The notes: generated by a model not told the origin, from the letters alone. DNA of 64,000 bases from Halichondria panicea (GCF_963675165.1 NC_087380.1:1541803-1605802); one strand, 5' to 3'; shown: positions 49,270-61,721, counted from the stretch's first letter. Translations and numbers: made by a program.

Positions 49270-49615
49270 AAAGCAGCATACGGTAAAGCTGACTGTGTGT
49301 GTGTGTCTGTCTGTGTGTCTGTCTGTCTGTGTGTGTGTCTGTTCCAGCTGTAACTGCTCAACGGTTGCAATGCGACGAAAGCTAACAGCTTCTATAGGCT
49401 TCTAGCCACGTTCTCTTGGATTTTGATTCGTGGATTAGCAAACTAAAGCTTCTTCCTCGAGTTATGGCTAGTTTGACTCACATTGAAGGCTGTTACAGTC
49501 TCTTCAGAATCTTTTATAGCATCATCTGTCCGCACAAACTTTCTATTCAACATATGAGTTAGCCTTGCACTAAAGCGCTAGCTTTTTGTTAGCTACAATA
49601 CTCAGAAAATATCTG
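49270..49615. repeat. Dispersed repeat shared with 17440-17775
   Basis: Same order of blocks as at 17440, starting in a GT/CTGT-rich run. The flank 49168-49215 (CTGGTGAACTTTCTATGTAG, CACGCCGAAGATTTCTTGG) also recurs at 61950-61998. I see no gene from 48571 to 50050. Confidence 0.65.
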
Positions 49616-50050
49616 TTAAAACAGCTAGCTAGTAGCCATTGATCTCTTTGGACACACCCTTTAATTATTCCTGTGGATGTAATGCGCATGCGCACTAATT
49701 CCCCACGTGTGAGAAAATAATATCCAAGATCCAGATCCTCCGCAGAATCATCTTTGTCTTGAGGGCCTGGTAAGCCACAAAACACTACCATATAACAATA
49801 TAATAAAGATAACAATATGCATATACACAGGTCTAGATATTATATACACTGAACTACAGATCCTGGAAGAATCAATTTTCTTCTTTCTTGAGGTCCTGGT
49901 AAGCCACATAATACAATAAATAATAACAACAATAGATGCATGTAAATAAGTCTTTTCTTCTCAGTGACTTTATATAGATAAGCTAACTTTAATATTATAA
50001 AAACTAATATAATACTAATACTTTTGAGCGAAAGCAAAAACATGGCGAGA

Positions 50051-51713
50051 GGATCAGTGGACCAAAGTGGCCAACTTGAATTTAGCACTGTGACCACAGA
50101 ATCTGAAATTAGCTTTTGGCTATCAGCTCAGCTTTCAGTCAGTACAGTGGACCTAGGTGGCCAAGTTGAATTTAGCACTGTGACCACAGAATCTAATGCG
50201 TATGAAATTAGATTTTGACTATAAAATTATATCAGCTCAGCTTTCAGCTTTTGGCTTATCAGCTATCAGTGAACCAGATCAGATCATCACGCTGAATTTT
50301 GCATAGAAATTAACTTTTCGCGTTTTCGCAAGCAGCAAATTAAATCAGCTAAGGCTGTAGCTAGCTATCAGCTCTCTGCATGGCTATATATCTCGCTGGC
50401 CAGTCCCACATCTAGTTTGACCACGGCCAGTCCCACATCTAGTTTGACCACGCCCTCCTAATGAGGCTGCAACATTACTGCTAGGATTTTCTAATCATTA
50501 ATTTTTTTATGCATCCATGACATAATAATTACATCAAAAATCAATCCATAACTTATTAATTAATTAGTATACGTAATTACCAAGTATCGTAATCTAGGGC
50601 GACAGGTTCTTAGTGAATCTGAATAAAGTTAAGTATGGCATGAAGGGAATGCTTATTGTCACACATCAGTTTGGTGTACTTCCAACATAATGATTAATAC
50701 TCAGCTAGTTCAACCTGCAAACGTTTGTTTGTTTGATCACCTTAATTAAGGTTGTTCCTGGGATAAGGGCGTGTAAAGGGTGAATTTGCCTCACCACACT
50801 GCACGTTCCAGTCTCAATCAAGCAATACTCGACATGGGGACATGAGGAGCCTAAATCAAATCACCTATCGCTGCAGGTCACACATACATAGGTGGTTTGA
50901 TTTAGGCTCCTCCTGTCCCAACTGTCGAGTATTGCTTGATTGAGACTGTGACGTGCAGTGTGGTGGAGCAAATTCACCCTGTACACGCCCTTATTTCCCA
51001 GGAAAAACCTTAAGGTGGTCAAACAAACAACAAACATTGAACAGTTGCAGGTTGAGTATTAATCATTGTGTTGGAAGATATCTGTATACACCGAACTGAT
51101 GTGTGACAATATCCCTTCAAGATGCCATACACTTAACTTTATCCAGATTCACTAAGAACCTATCACCCTAGATTACGATACTTGGTAATACTTTATTGAG
51201 TTATGGATTGATTTTTGATATGTCATGGATGCATAAAAAATTGAAAGTCACATGGTTAGGTTAAAATCCTAGTATAGTTAATGTTAGCAGCCTCATTTTA
51301 ATTTAATTGGGGGGCGTTGCCAGACTAGATGTGGGACTGGCCATGCAGAGAGCCGATAGCTAGCAGAGGAGGTACGACATCCGCGTGTCAAAGGAAACGT
51401 TTTAGACACACATTCCTTAGGTCAAAGTTCAGCGTGATGATCTGATCTGGTTCACTGATAGCTGATAAGCCAAAAGCTGAATGCTGAGCTGATAGTCAAA
51501 ATCTAATTTCATATGCATTAGATTCTGTGGACACAGTGCTAAATTCAACTTGGCCACTTAGGTCCACTGTATACTGACTGAAAGCTGATAGCTGATAGGT
51601 GAAAGCTGAGCTGATAAGCCAAAAGCTGAAAGCTAAGCTGATAGCCAAAAGCTAATTTCAGATTCTGTGGTCACAGTGCTAAATTCAAGTTGGCCACTTT
51701 GGTCCACTGATCC
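50051..51713. repeat. 1.66-kb near-palindrome
   Basis: The left arm runs 50051-50868 from GGATCAGTGGACCAAAGTGG to CACCTAT. The right arm runs 50888-51713 from ATAGGTG to CCACTTTGGTCCACTGATCC. They are inverted copies with small indels around a 19-nt centre. Internal short repeats (CAGCTTTCAGCTTTTGGCT, ATTTAGCACTGTGACCACAG) occur in both arms. No protein domain is recognisable. Confidence 0.85.
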
Positions 51714-51749
51714 GAGAGGCATCAGCACAGCGCCAGCTTGAACACTAGT

Positions 51750-52410
51750 TTATGCTGTAAGACTATAATCCCAGAAGATCACAGAAAGAGAGAGAAGTTC
51801 CATGGGTAGTTGTACAGAAGCAAGAGCTTAGTTGTAGATATTTAGCTTCAATGATGTCTCCTACTAGATCTATACCTGAAACCAGCATTCTATATTCAAG
51901 TGGCAGTACTGCAAACAAGATTTGATTTGCATCTTTTGCTCTGAGAACTGAATCCATGCCATTGAGAACCTTGAAACTCAAACATAGCATGCCTAGTTTA
52001 AGCTCAGTCTAGGTCTTTCTAGTGACTCTGAGTAGTTGCTATAGCCTCTCTCCTTCTTGCATGTGTAGATCCATCCTGATTTAAGCACTGAGCACCGAGG
52101 ACTCTCAGTCTCAACTACATAATTTATTTGCAGAACTCTGGTTTTCACATTACTCTGGTTTTCACATTATTGTAACCACACTGTGGTCATCAACCATGAA
52201 TAATATTATTTGTGACCACTATTTACTATCACCCTCATCTTGCCCTCATGATAGGAAGTTCTCCAGACCCAATTTTTAATCGGGACTGGTGCGAGACTAG
52301 TGTTCACTAGCACTAGTGTTTTCTCTTTTGGCCTATTAACAAAAGATGTCACTAAAAGCGGCCATTGTGATACTGGTAGTTCTGCTGGTGACCTTGTCTT
52401 TGTCAAGTGG
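51750..52410 (+). repeat. Leader/upstream duplication, copy 1 (partner 62060-62694)
   Basis: From TTTATGCTGTAAGACTATAA through the leader exon the sequence is nearly identical to 62060-62694, and the genes downstream differ. An older third copy of the upstream part is at 8798-8925. Confidence 0.85.
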
Positions 52411-54803
52411 TGAGTGGTTGGTGATTGTGATGGAGAAAATGTTGTTTATGGAGAGCCCAAATTTTGTCGCCTATTTGGGAGGTAATCATATTTTTTTATC
52501 ATTGATATAAATATAAAAGCGTGAGGTTTTGTCTTCATCCTGCAGATCAGATAACAGGTGAGAACATTGGTAGCAATGTGACTGTGTACTGGTCCAAGGT
52601 GGTGCAGCCATGTGTCATTACCTCAACCAGATGGGCCGCCATATTTGGTAACCATGGTGAGTTGAAACCTGTTTTTCTCAAGTGTGTTAGTTGCATGTTT
52701 TCAGTTTGTTAAGATTTTCACTCATTCAGATGATTTAAGTGCGTCCGGTGGTACAAGAAAAGACCTTCTGTCGTTTGATACGAAATATACACTCTCCTAT
52801 TCTCAGTTTGGGCCCGGTGAGTGATCACATGACGATCACATGACAGTATGAAGTATATATCCCCTTCTTTTAGTCGAACCTTCACGGACTTACAAACTAC
52901 TATCTCCTAATCTTCAGCACAGAAACAGCCAAAGTATAATTACCCGAGGCGCGTGGGCGGCCACGGGTATAGTAGTCTGTTGGTTTGTTTGTTTGTTTGT
53001 TTGTCTGTTTGTCACGAGTGTATCTACTCACCTGGATGCCACAGCACTGCGTTTACAGCATGGATAGCCTTCACACAACAATATCTTGGTTTAAATAGTG
53101 ACAGATTGTGATGTTAAAGCTTCTTTGTCGAGCAAAAGCTAAGAAGCTTGAACAAGCTTGTGACTGGGTCTGCTTATCTGGATGCTCTAGCACTGCGTTT
53201 ACAGCATGGGTAGCCTCCACATAACAAGTCAGTACTTCTAATAGTGGCAGCTTTCGGTGTTAAAGCTTCTTTGTCTAATAAAAGCGAGCAAAATGTAGCT
53301 TGAACAGAACTTGCGCATGCGTTACTTATAACTGAAGTGATCCTGTACCAGGTCCAGAAACAATGGAACAGGGTCACTAAAGTAGAAAGCTGTATATACC
53401 AGGAACAATGGAACAGGGTCACTAAAGTAGAAAGCTTGCTTTAGCTGACTGGGATCCATACAGGACAGACCTGGAGCCATACTTCTCTGAGACTCTAGGC
53501 TTCTTTGCTGTGATCCTAATCCACAGTGCATATTATCTATAGTACTACTTGTTCTCAAATGTTTCAGCATGCCTCCAGTCTGGTTTAGTTTTATTGCTCC
53601 TGAGTTGCTGTGCAAGTCATGCATGATGATGATAACAACATCACTATAATTATGCTATATCATGTCACCAGCCGAGGGTTTGCACTTCAGTGCTCTAGTT
53701 TATTATAGGAGTTAGTTTGATTTAGATACCTGTATAAAACAGTATTGTATTGGATTACATACCTGTATTGATGTCATGTGACATACTGTGTAGACGCCCT
53801 CCTGAATACTGTACATGCTCGACAGTGGAGGAGGGAGTTACCAGGAGCTGGTGTATGACGATCAAATCAAATGGTGAGTCTTCACTTATACGATAATTAT
53901 GTGTTAAGATAATCTCCATCTTCTTCTAGGGTTGTGGATACGTCCAGTGAACTAACTGCCAAATATGGAGACATTCCTGCCATTGCCTTTTTCCATATCC
54001 CAAGGTAAATACCATTACCTTATAGTGTTCTCATAATACTGTGTTTTGTTTGACCCCTCTCCCCTTACCTGTGTGCATGTCACTGTCCCTACCCCCCTTG
54101 CAGTACTGGATACCAGAAGGTCTACTACCCTAACTTGTGTCAAGTCACTGCCAACGATACCGTCTCTCCACAGACACAGGCAAACAGTGAGTGTGTTCCT
54201 ATCTCTAGTCTCATCCCCACACCCAATATATTCGCTCTCATTAACTGCCTAGAGGCCTGTGTAGGAGGCTAAAAAAAGACTGACTTCAAAATATAATTTA
54301 TAACACATTAATTTTATTCCCCCCCCCCCACACGCACACACATTGTAGAGTTGATATCGACTCTGTTTGCTCAGGCCAATGTACGCATGACTGTGGTGGG
54401 TCATAACTATGGCAACGACTGGTGCTGTCCCGTCCTAGGCTCAGATCACATGATCTGCTACGCCAGACACACTGGCTATGGGGGCTATGGAACGTGAGCT
54501 AGTACACAGTAGTACAACTATGATCAATCTCTGTACATCACTTTGACCTAACAATTACGCCCTTTTGGTCATTTCATGCATTAATTTTGCCTCTGTTTAT
54601 CCTACTGGGCTGGCCCTGCCCAGTTGGTGTGATATACATGTAGCACAATTAATAGTTTTCAGTTAGTTAAGTACTGCATGATTACATAAGTCTGAATGCC
54701 TTACACCCCCTCTAGGTGGATGAGGGGATCACGTGTGTTGGTACTCACGGAGCAGGGACAGTACAGCACTTACGTCAGGATGGAAGATGGCAGGGTCATC
54801 TGA
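52346..54803 (+). pseudogene. Decayed calcineurin-like metallophosphoesterase gene
   Basis: Leader 52346-52409 (MSLKAAIVILVVLLVTLSLS). Phosphatase exons: 52546-52656 (DQITGENIGSNVTVYW ... RWAAIFGNH), 52730-52816 (DDLSASGGTRKDLLSFDTKY), about 52874-52933 (SNLHGLTNYYLL), 53794-53873 (LYMLDSGGGSYQELVYDDQI), 53930-54004 (IPAIAFFHIP), 54104-54186, 54349-54493 (VVGHNYGNDWCC, CYARHTGYGGYG) and 54716-54803. This order matches secreted metallophosphoesterases of the purple-acid/DCR2-like kind. Defects: no exon with the first metal motif (D.H) between leader and GD; a frame mismatch entering SNLHGL; an in-frame TGA before ILYMLDS; and GHNY in place of GH.H, which removes a metal ligand. About 850 bp of repeat-like DNA fills the intron 52934-53793. 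Activity is unlikely. Confidence 0.72.
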
Positions 54804-54901
54804 TCCATAATTATGGACTAATACATGACTGTTAGTATTTATAGCTACACTGATCAATTCTCTGGATGAAGTTCATAATTTGCAAATGATATTTCAAATA
54901 G

Positions 54902-56110
54902 TAACCGATCTTCGCCAGATACCTATAATCGGCGGCTATTGCTCGAAGCACAAGACGATTTTGCTAACTACATGGACCTACAGATGGGTAAGAAAGTAAC
55001 AGCTACCAAAAATTTAGAAAGAATAACTCGACTGGTGGTCATGAGAAGTGAGCTGCCGAATTGATCAATTGTCGTCAGTGAGACATTTATCTCCGTCTTT
55101 GCACACTTACTAAGCACTGAAACTACCAACACTAAACAATACTTCTTGGCACAACTCTAACTAGTGAGCACTACTTGCAGCAGATCGAGCCCCACCCAGC
55201 TAGGCATGACAAAAATGTTGCAAATAATGCTGATTCAGCAATAATTATGCACATACCGTATTCTAGTGTGTAATTTTCGTGGGGCAAAATATTCGTGGTT
55301 TTCGTGGTTGGAGGTCTGACCTAGCCTCGATCCCAGGCCGAGTTTTCGCTTTTATAACGGTTAGGCGAACAACTGGGCCTGGTACTAGTTGTCTGCGCAT
55401 GCGTCAGTCGTTCGTCAGATTCTGACAAATGGATATTCTTGTTCACTTTCGTGACATTTATATTTGTGTACTATCGTGTACTAGAAGTCAGTTCCCGTTT
55501 TATCATTATTTGGAATGGCTCTTAGCTGAAGCTTCTCTCTTCTCTGAAGCTTATTCTGAAGACTGAACAACAAGGGAAGAGGTATAAAGCTTTGTCAAGC
55601 TTGTTAAGGTCAGATATTTTTGTGTGGGCCCTATGGCCGGCTATGCTATCAAGTCTTGTTCATGTTTGGCAAGAATGTAGGTAGACTATAGTTTCATCAT
55701 TAATATGGTGGATCAAGTGAAGAGTGTGAGCTAGAGAACTTGGTGCTGCCATCATCAGCTCGTCGACAATGACACTATAACCGAGAAATTTAATATGTAT
55801 AGATCTACACGTATTTAAAATGTCTACTTCTCTGTACAGGAGCAATGGCTAATATCCAGCTATCTCAACAGTGCTCCTCTTGGCTATACTAACGGACGAG
55901 ACTGGACAGTTTGAGGTAAGGGTTTAACCGTCTTTGGTTTCTTTTAATATTGTCCTATACTCACAGACACAGGACTGGAGTATGACCTGCTCATTCGAGC
56001 GTTGCTGGGTAGCTCAGAGACATCAAGAGAATCTACGTTTTCTCAAGCAATGAGTTACGAGTTGGGGCCTAGAATCAGAGAAGTCCAGCAGCCTGCTAAA
56101 TCTTTTTGAA
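54902..56110 (+). other. Possible exons of an unidentified decayed gene
   Basis: Three splice-bounded pieces look coding. 54902-54987 reads NRSSPDTYNRRLLLEAQDDF, then ANYMDLQM. 55840 onward reads EQWLISSYLNSAPLGYTNGR, then DWTV and a stop. 55967 onward reads TGLEYDLLIRALLGSSETS. The phases do not join cleanly, and a stop and a missing donor suggest decay. I do not recognise the family. The interval also contains the inverted repeat 55325-55800. The rest of 56110-56631 has a copy of the GGCCTGGGATCGAGGCTAG repeat and no gene. Confidence 0.3.
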
Positions 56111-56631
56111 ACGTAATTTGAAGGCATTCAATCATCCTGAAGTTGCCCTGGGTCACTGTAATTGTGCTGCAGCACAACTGGCAACTCCCCAGGCCTTTGT
56201 GAAGCAGCTCCCTATGTGCATCTTTTGTGTACTCACTCTGTGCATTTTCTGTGTACAAATTTCTATTATTGATTTATTAAATATTTTTGCCGACCACAAA
56301 TATACAATGAAAATTTGACGCATGCGCAGACAACTAGTACCAGGCCCAGTTGTTCGCCTAACCGTTATAAAAGCGAAAACTTGGCCTGGGATCGAGGCTA
56401 GTCCCCAATGGTGTCCGTTTTATGGAGGTTCCACTGTAGTCGGGCGCCGCCGCCCTCTACCGTTGTTCTTCAAGGAGGGCGGCGACGCTCGACTAGGCAC
56501 CGGATCTGCACCGGATATGGAAACGCCCTAATTTTATATTATTTTCCTAAGCTAACCCGAACCCCTCCCCCTTCAAAATTACATCCGGTGCCGTATATGC
56601 CACCTGACGTACCTGTCTCAAGTAGCAAGCA

Positions 56632-58350
56632 ATGGAGACTCAAGGTGTTCTGCTTCTGCTTCTTTTATTGTGTGCTGTGTCCACCTGCTGGGGACAGCAA
56701 GGTAATCCTGTGATAATGATTGTATTGGTGGTAGGTGCTATTCTGGGTGAGTAGATTGCACAAGTCACCATAATTATCATGCATGTGAATCTAAATGGTT
56801 AATAGATTGTGCTGTCTCCACAGCCACCTGTCCTGACCTCACTGTACCAGCCAATGGAGTGATTATCTACAGCTCTAGTACCTCACCACGCCCTCAGGGA
56901 ACACTGGCTACACAGAGCTGCTTGAATGGATACGTACCCTCCATTACCAGCACTGCTACCAGAGTGTGTCTATCTAACAGATTGTGGACTGGAACAGCTC
57001 TCACTTGTGAAGCGGGTAATTTTATTGAGTCTAAGCTAGTTTCGATGGTAGATAGATTGTACTGCCCCCCACAGCCATCTGTCCTGACCTTATTGTACCA
57101 ACCAATGGAGTGGTCATCTACAGTCCAGCTACCACCACCAGACTAGAGGGAACCATGGCTACACAGATCTGCTTGAATGGATACGTACCCTCCACTACTA
57201 GCACTGCTACCAGAGTGTGTAGAGCTGACAGATTGTGGAGTGGAGCAGCGGTCACTTGTCAATGTAAGCTAGTACAATGAACTCTAACAGACTTACAATC
57301 CCCCACCCCCACAGTACCTCCTGTCTACGTCTCCATGGGAACCACCAACTATGCTGTTATGAACTCACAGGTTGCCATAGACACCATCGGAGATACCACT
57401 GAGACAGCATTGACTTGCAGAACTGACTCAACTATTTGCTGTACAGGACAAGATAATCCCAATAGTCCCAATGGATTAGGAGATTGGCTACTACCGAATG
57501 GAACATCTGTCACAAGGAATCAGGACATTACTGATTCAGACACTGATCTACTGTACAGAAGTCGAGATACTGGTTCACTCAGACTCCATCGTCGAGGGTC
57601 TGTGTCAGGCCCCACTGGCTCCTACTGCTGTGTGATTCCTGACAATACTGGAGTAGATGTGACATTCTGTGTGCAGTTAGGTAAGTGGGTCTGTGTTCTG
57701 ATCCATTGATTATGCTATGTTTCAGTGACTGAAGTCATCACTACCTCTCCTCCCATTACAAGTAAGTCAGTGGTACTATTATTGAGATGAGCGCAGCATG
57801 TATTGTGTTAGGTACTAACAGCGTGTGGGTTGTCTCATACAATCCATTACAGCCTCTACTGCTGAGAGCTCTCTCTGTCAGTGTGACAACACTGGTGCTG
57901 TGGTGGGAGGAGTGGTGGCCCTGGTAGCAGTGATTGCAGTGACTGTAGTGATGGTGACCTACCTAGTGCTCCGATACAAGAGAGGAGGGAAATTGTGAGT
58001 TTACCATGGTTTAAAGTGGTTTGTGTAGAGTCAGTGTCATTAGTTTAAGTAGACACACTTTGTTGTGTGTAAACAAGCTTCATACAAACTAAACAAACTG
58101 AAAGCTTTTATTGTCATAATTACTACTAATAGAAATATCATCTGTTCTCTCTACACACAGGACTGTTCCTCAAGATATCTCCCTTACTGACCAGGGTCAA
58201 AGTGCAGCCGCTACCTACGAGATCGTCCCTGCCACTTATGAGGAGATCCCAGCCTCCAGAGAGGTCAAAGGTGACTACAGCTACACACAGAACAATGCCT
58301 ACTCGACTGTGAATGGACGGGAGGCTCCCGCTGCTGGAGGAATACAATAA
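56632..58350 (+). CDS. Compact CCP2/Ig-like receptor with tyrosine tail, member I (complete)
   Basis: The shortest intact family member. Leader 56632-56701 (METQGVLLLLLLLCAVSTCW). CCPs 56824-57015 and 57075-57263 (NGYVPS..STATRVC type). Ig-like domain 57315-57680 with TCRTDSTICC, GDWLLPNGTS and GSYCCVIP. Stalk 57726-57761, membrane exon 57853-57994 (helix, then YKRGGKL) and tail 58161-58350 with YEIV, YEEI, YSYT and YSTV, ending GGIQ. All splice sites are GT/AG and the frame is open from ATG to TAA. Unlike its relatives it lacks the conserved upstream box. The sequence before the ATG is a mobile repeat, so its promoter is probably different. It is expected at the plasma membrane; ligand and partners are unknown. 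Confidence 0.87.
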
Positions 58351-58657
58351 CTGAACTATCACACGATTTATTAAATGTCTCGTTTAGTTTGTATTTTTAC
58401 TTGATGCAGAGCATGTAGATATTATTAAGATATATATTATTATACGTACTTCATCAGCCCCTCTCCTTTTCACTGCGTTTTTCACCTCATGACGTTTAGT
58501 ACAACGTTATTTTACAGTTGATAAAAGCAAAAACACTATTTTTCCCTATCAAAAGTGCATGAATTATAATCATTCATGCACCCCTGGCCCTATACATTGT
58601 TGTATATATAACTGGTCTGAAAAGTCAGATATAAATCATCGACATCAGCACAGGCTT

Positions 58658-58690
58658 GTGGGTGGGTAAGTATCGTTAATAGAACAAAAC
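58658..58690 (+). promoter_or_regulatory. Family upstream box, member J
   Basis: GTGGGTGGGTAAGTATCGTT then AATAGAACAAAAC, 29 bp before the ATG at 58720. Confidence 0.55.
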
Positions 58691-58719
58691 TATGGTGAAG
58701 ACTTGGAGGTTGCATGCAA

Positions 58720-61549
58720 ATGGCTCAAGGTGTTCAGCTTCTGCTGCTGTTGTTATTGTGTGCTGTGTACACCTGCTGGGGACAAGGTACTATTTTGTTG
58801 ATAAGCTATTTCTAGCATTTAGTTCCTTTAGTCTGTTAGTGTATTAAATCCTGTTCCATTTTTATAATCTCTTGTACTTACACACCTATCTTACCATTGC
58901 TTTAGCCACATGCTCTGATAATCTCCCGGCCCTCACCAATGGATCTGTAACCTATACTAATGGACAAGCTAACAATAGACCAGTGGGTGCTACAGCTACT
59001 TACACCTGTATTGGTGGCTACACTCTGGTTGGAGTGTCAGTAAGAACCTGTGGGAGTGATGGAGAGTGGAGCTCAGTAACAGCTCCAGTGTGTCAGCGTA
59101 AGGAATGACTGAATGTGTAGTACCGGGGCGTATTACTAGAATGTTTTGCTGGTGAAAAAAAATTTTTGCGAATGAGCCACATCAGCAGAAAAGTTGACCC
59201 TTTGCGATCTAACTATTGCGTTCTGGCAAGAATCATGTGCATTTACTAGGTTTTGCGGATTATTGTTGCGAAGGATCAACCATCGCAAAGTTCGCAAATG
59301 TTTGATACTCGCAAAACATTCTAGTAATACGGTAACGTGTACGTTGAGTGTACCTGATCCCATAGTGATAACCTGTTCTGACCTGCCCTCACTGACTAAT
59401 GGGATCATCATCTATGGTGGTGCTGGATCCAATAACAGCAGACCAGTAGACACTGTGGCCATCTATACTTGTGAGGCTGGCTACACTCTCACTGACGTCA
59501 GCACCAGGACTTGTGGGAGTGATGGAGTGTGGAATGGGTTTGCTTCAAATTGTTGGCGTAAGTGGAATGGACTTTGTACTGTTTGTTTGTTGAGTGTATC
59601 GTCTCCCTAACATAGCTAACTGCCCTGACTTACCCTCACTGGCCAATGGGATGATTATGTACAGTGCTGGATCCAGTAACGACAGACCTTTCAGCTCTAG
59701 TGCTGTGCACACGTGCAACACTGGCTACACTCTCACTGGATATACTCTCACTGAAGGTACCACCAGTAGAGTATGTGTGAGTAGAGGGAAATGGAGTCAG
59801 TCAACTCTAACTTGTGAAGGTGGGCTCTGTAACTCTTGTACAGTTTATGTTTATACGCATTATTGAAGATTGTGTGAATCAAATGTTTGGTTGTGAAGTG
59901 AACGTAGTTATGCAGAGGTGTATAGGATGTTTTTGTGTAGGGTATATAATGTTGTGTGTGTGGAGTTGATCAACAGATCATGGAGTAGTTCAGCTCTTAC
60001 TTGTCAATGTGCACAATGCTCTAATAACAGACTTGAGTAAATAGAACATTCAGTGTGCAGGTATATAGATATGTCCATTTGCTCTGCTTATACTGTTGTC
60101 TGTGACTGAAGTTATCACTACCTCTACAAGTAAGGGAACTATTATATAGATTGTTAGGTACGTAGGTCCTTGTGGGTTGTCTCATGCATTCCATCACAGC
60201 CACTATACTGACGAGAGCTCTCTCTGTCAGAGTGACAACACTCATAGTGCTGTGGTGGGAGGAGTGGTGGCCCTGGTAGCAGTGCAGAATCTATTATTTA
60301 ATACTGATAATTTACACCAAATTTGCTAGAATTAATCTCAGGGAATGTAATTATTCGACTACCTTCCTCAGCACTCACTTAAAAAACCTTCCTACACCTC
60401 TGGAATATTATTATCATTGCGTTACTTCTGTATTTTAAAAATTTCAGCCATCTCACACCCTACACAGCGGACACAGAACCCACTGATCCTCCACCCATCA
60501 CCTGCACTGTACTGACTGCTCCGACCAATGGAATGATCGGCTACAATATGGGGACAAGATCAGTGGGCACTGTGGCCACCTACACCTGTGACACTGGCTA
60601 CACTGTCAATGGAGACACCACCAGGGCTTGTGGGAGTGATGGAGTGTGGAGTGGGTCAGCTCCAACATGTGAAGGTAATGAGTACAAGCTAGTGTGTTGA
60701 TGGTTGTGTTGTCTCCACAGCCACCTGTCCTGACCTCACTGTACCAGTCAATGGAGTGCTCTAGCACCTCACCACGCCCTCAGGGAACAGTGGCTACACA
60801 GAGCTGTACTGAGGGGTTCGGACTGTCTGGTGGGATAGAGAGAATGTATCAATTTGACAGAACGTGGAGTGGAGTGATCATCACCTGCCAACAATGTAAG
60901 TTGGTATGCTAGTCATTCCACCATCAGCTCCTGTATACGTCTCCATCCTTTTACTACATTATGCTGTGTTTCAATGACTGAAGTCATCACAGTCATCACT
61001 ACCTCTCCTCCCACTGCAAGTAAGTGGCACTATTATTGAGTTATTAGGACTAGATTGATACAAATTAGCAGCTTGCAATCCATTACAGCCTCTACTGATG
61101 AGAGCTGTCTCTGTCAGTGTCCCCAGAGTGACAGCACTGGTGCTGTGGTGGGAGGAGTGGTAGCCCTGGTAGCAGTGAGTGCAGTGACTGTAGTGATGGT
61201 GACCTACCTAGTGCTCCGGTACAAGAGAGGAGGGAAAATGTGAGTTTAAGTTGTTTGTGTACATTAGTTTAAGTAGACATATTTTGTTAAAAGCTTTTAT
61301 TCATAATTTCTACTAAGTATAATCTATGTTCTCTCTTGACACAGGAGTGTTCCTCATGTTCCTCGAGATATTCCCCTTACTGACCAGGGTCAAAGTGCAG
61401 CCGCTACCTACGAGACCGTCCCTGTCACTTATGAGGAGATCCCAGCCTCCAGAGAGGTCAAAGGTGACTACAGCTACACACAGAACAATGCCTACTCGAC
61501 TGTGAGTGGGCGTGAGGTCCCTGCTGCTGGAGGAATATATGATAACTGA
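58720..61549 (+). pseudogene. CCP receptor, member J, with deleted Ig exon
   Basis: Leader 58720-58786; CCPs 58906-59097, 59366-59557, 59616-59819 (weak donor GTGGGC), 60477-60674 and 60721-60895. A stalk and truncated membrane relic lie at about 60102-60280. The final CCP lost 11 bases after NGV, giving a frameshift and TAG. The Ig-like exon is deleted except for about 20 bases (CTCCTGTATACGTCTCCAT near 60930). The stalk acceptor has changed from CAG to CAA. The membrane exon (61089-61239) and tail (61345-61549, YETV, YEEI, YSYT, YSTV, IYDN) remain intact. The tail gained HVPR near its start through a short duplication. It has two membrane exons, only one of them complete. Probably non-functional. 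Confidence 0.75.
59121..59334. mobile_element. MITE, TACCGTATTAC family, duplicated with its host segment
   Basis: Same position and sequence as 47387-47601, so it was carried along by the segmental duplication and is not an independent insertion. Confidence 0.8.
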
Positions 61550-61679
61550 ACTATCACATGACTCAAAGTATAATTGTATTGCATGTAGAGATATACTACG
61601 TTTTTCATCAGCCCACACATAAAAATTTGATGGCTTTTATATACATTTGTAGTACAACAAAATGTTTTTGACAGATTTA

Positions 61680-61721
61680 TGTGGGTAGGTAAAGATCGTT
61701 AATGAAACAACTTCCAAACAG
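61680..61721 (+). promoter_or_regulatory. Orphan family upstream box
   Basis: GTGGGTAGGTAAAGATCGTT then AATGAAACAACTTCCAAACAG. No family leader follows; the next sequence is a junction to unrelated repeat DNA. The rest of 61722-62059 has no gene. Confidence 0.55.

Larger units (their letters stand above)
57995..60474 (+). repeat. Segmental duplication, copy 2 (partner 46270-48770)
   Basis: Nearly identical to 46270-48770. It differs by a handful of substitutions and small indels, such as GTGGGC in place of GTGATC after CCP3. Confidence 0.85.

Noticed and set aside
50024-50218. ORF at the left edge of the large palindrome
   Set aside because: It simply reads the short internal repeats of the palindrome arm; the mirrored arm does not keep the frame.
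51763-51990. Minus-strand ORF conserved in both copies (partner 62075-62302)
   Set aside because: The two copies come from a recent duplication, the differences are mostly amino-acid-changing, and no family or splice context is recognisable. It could still be an exon but is not supported.
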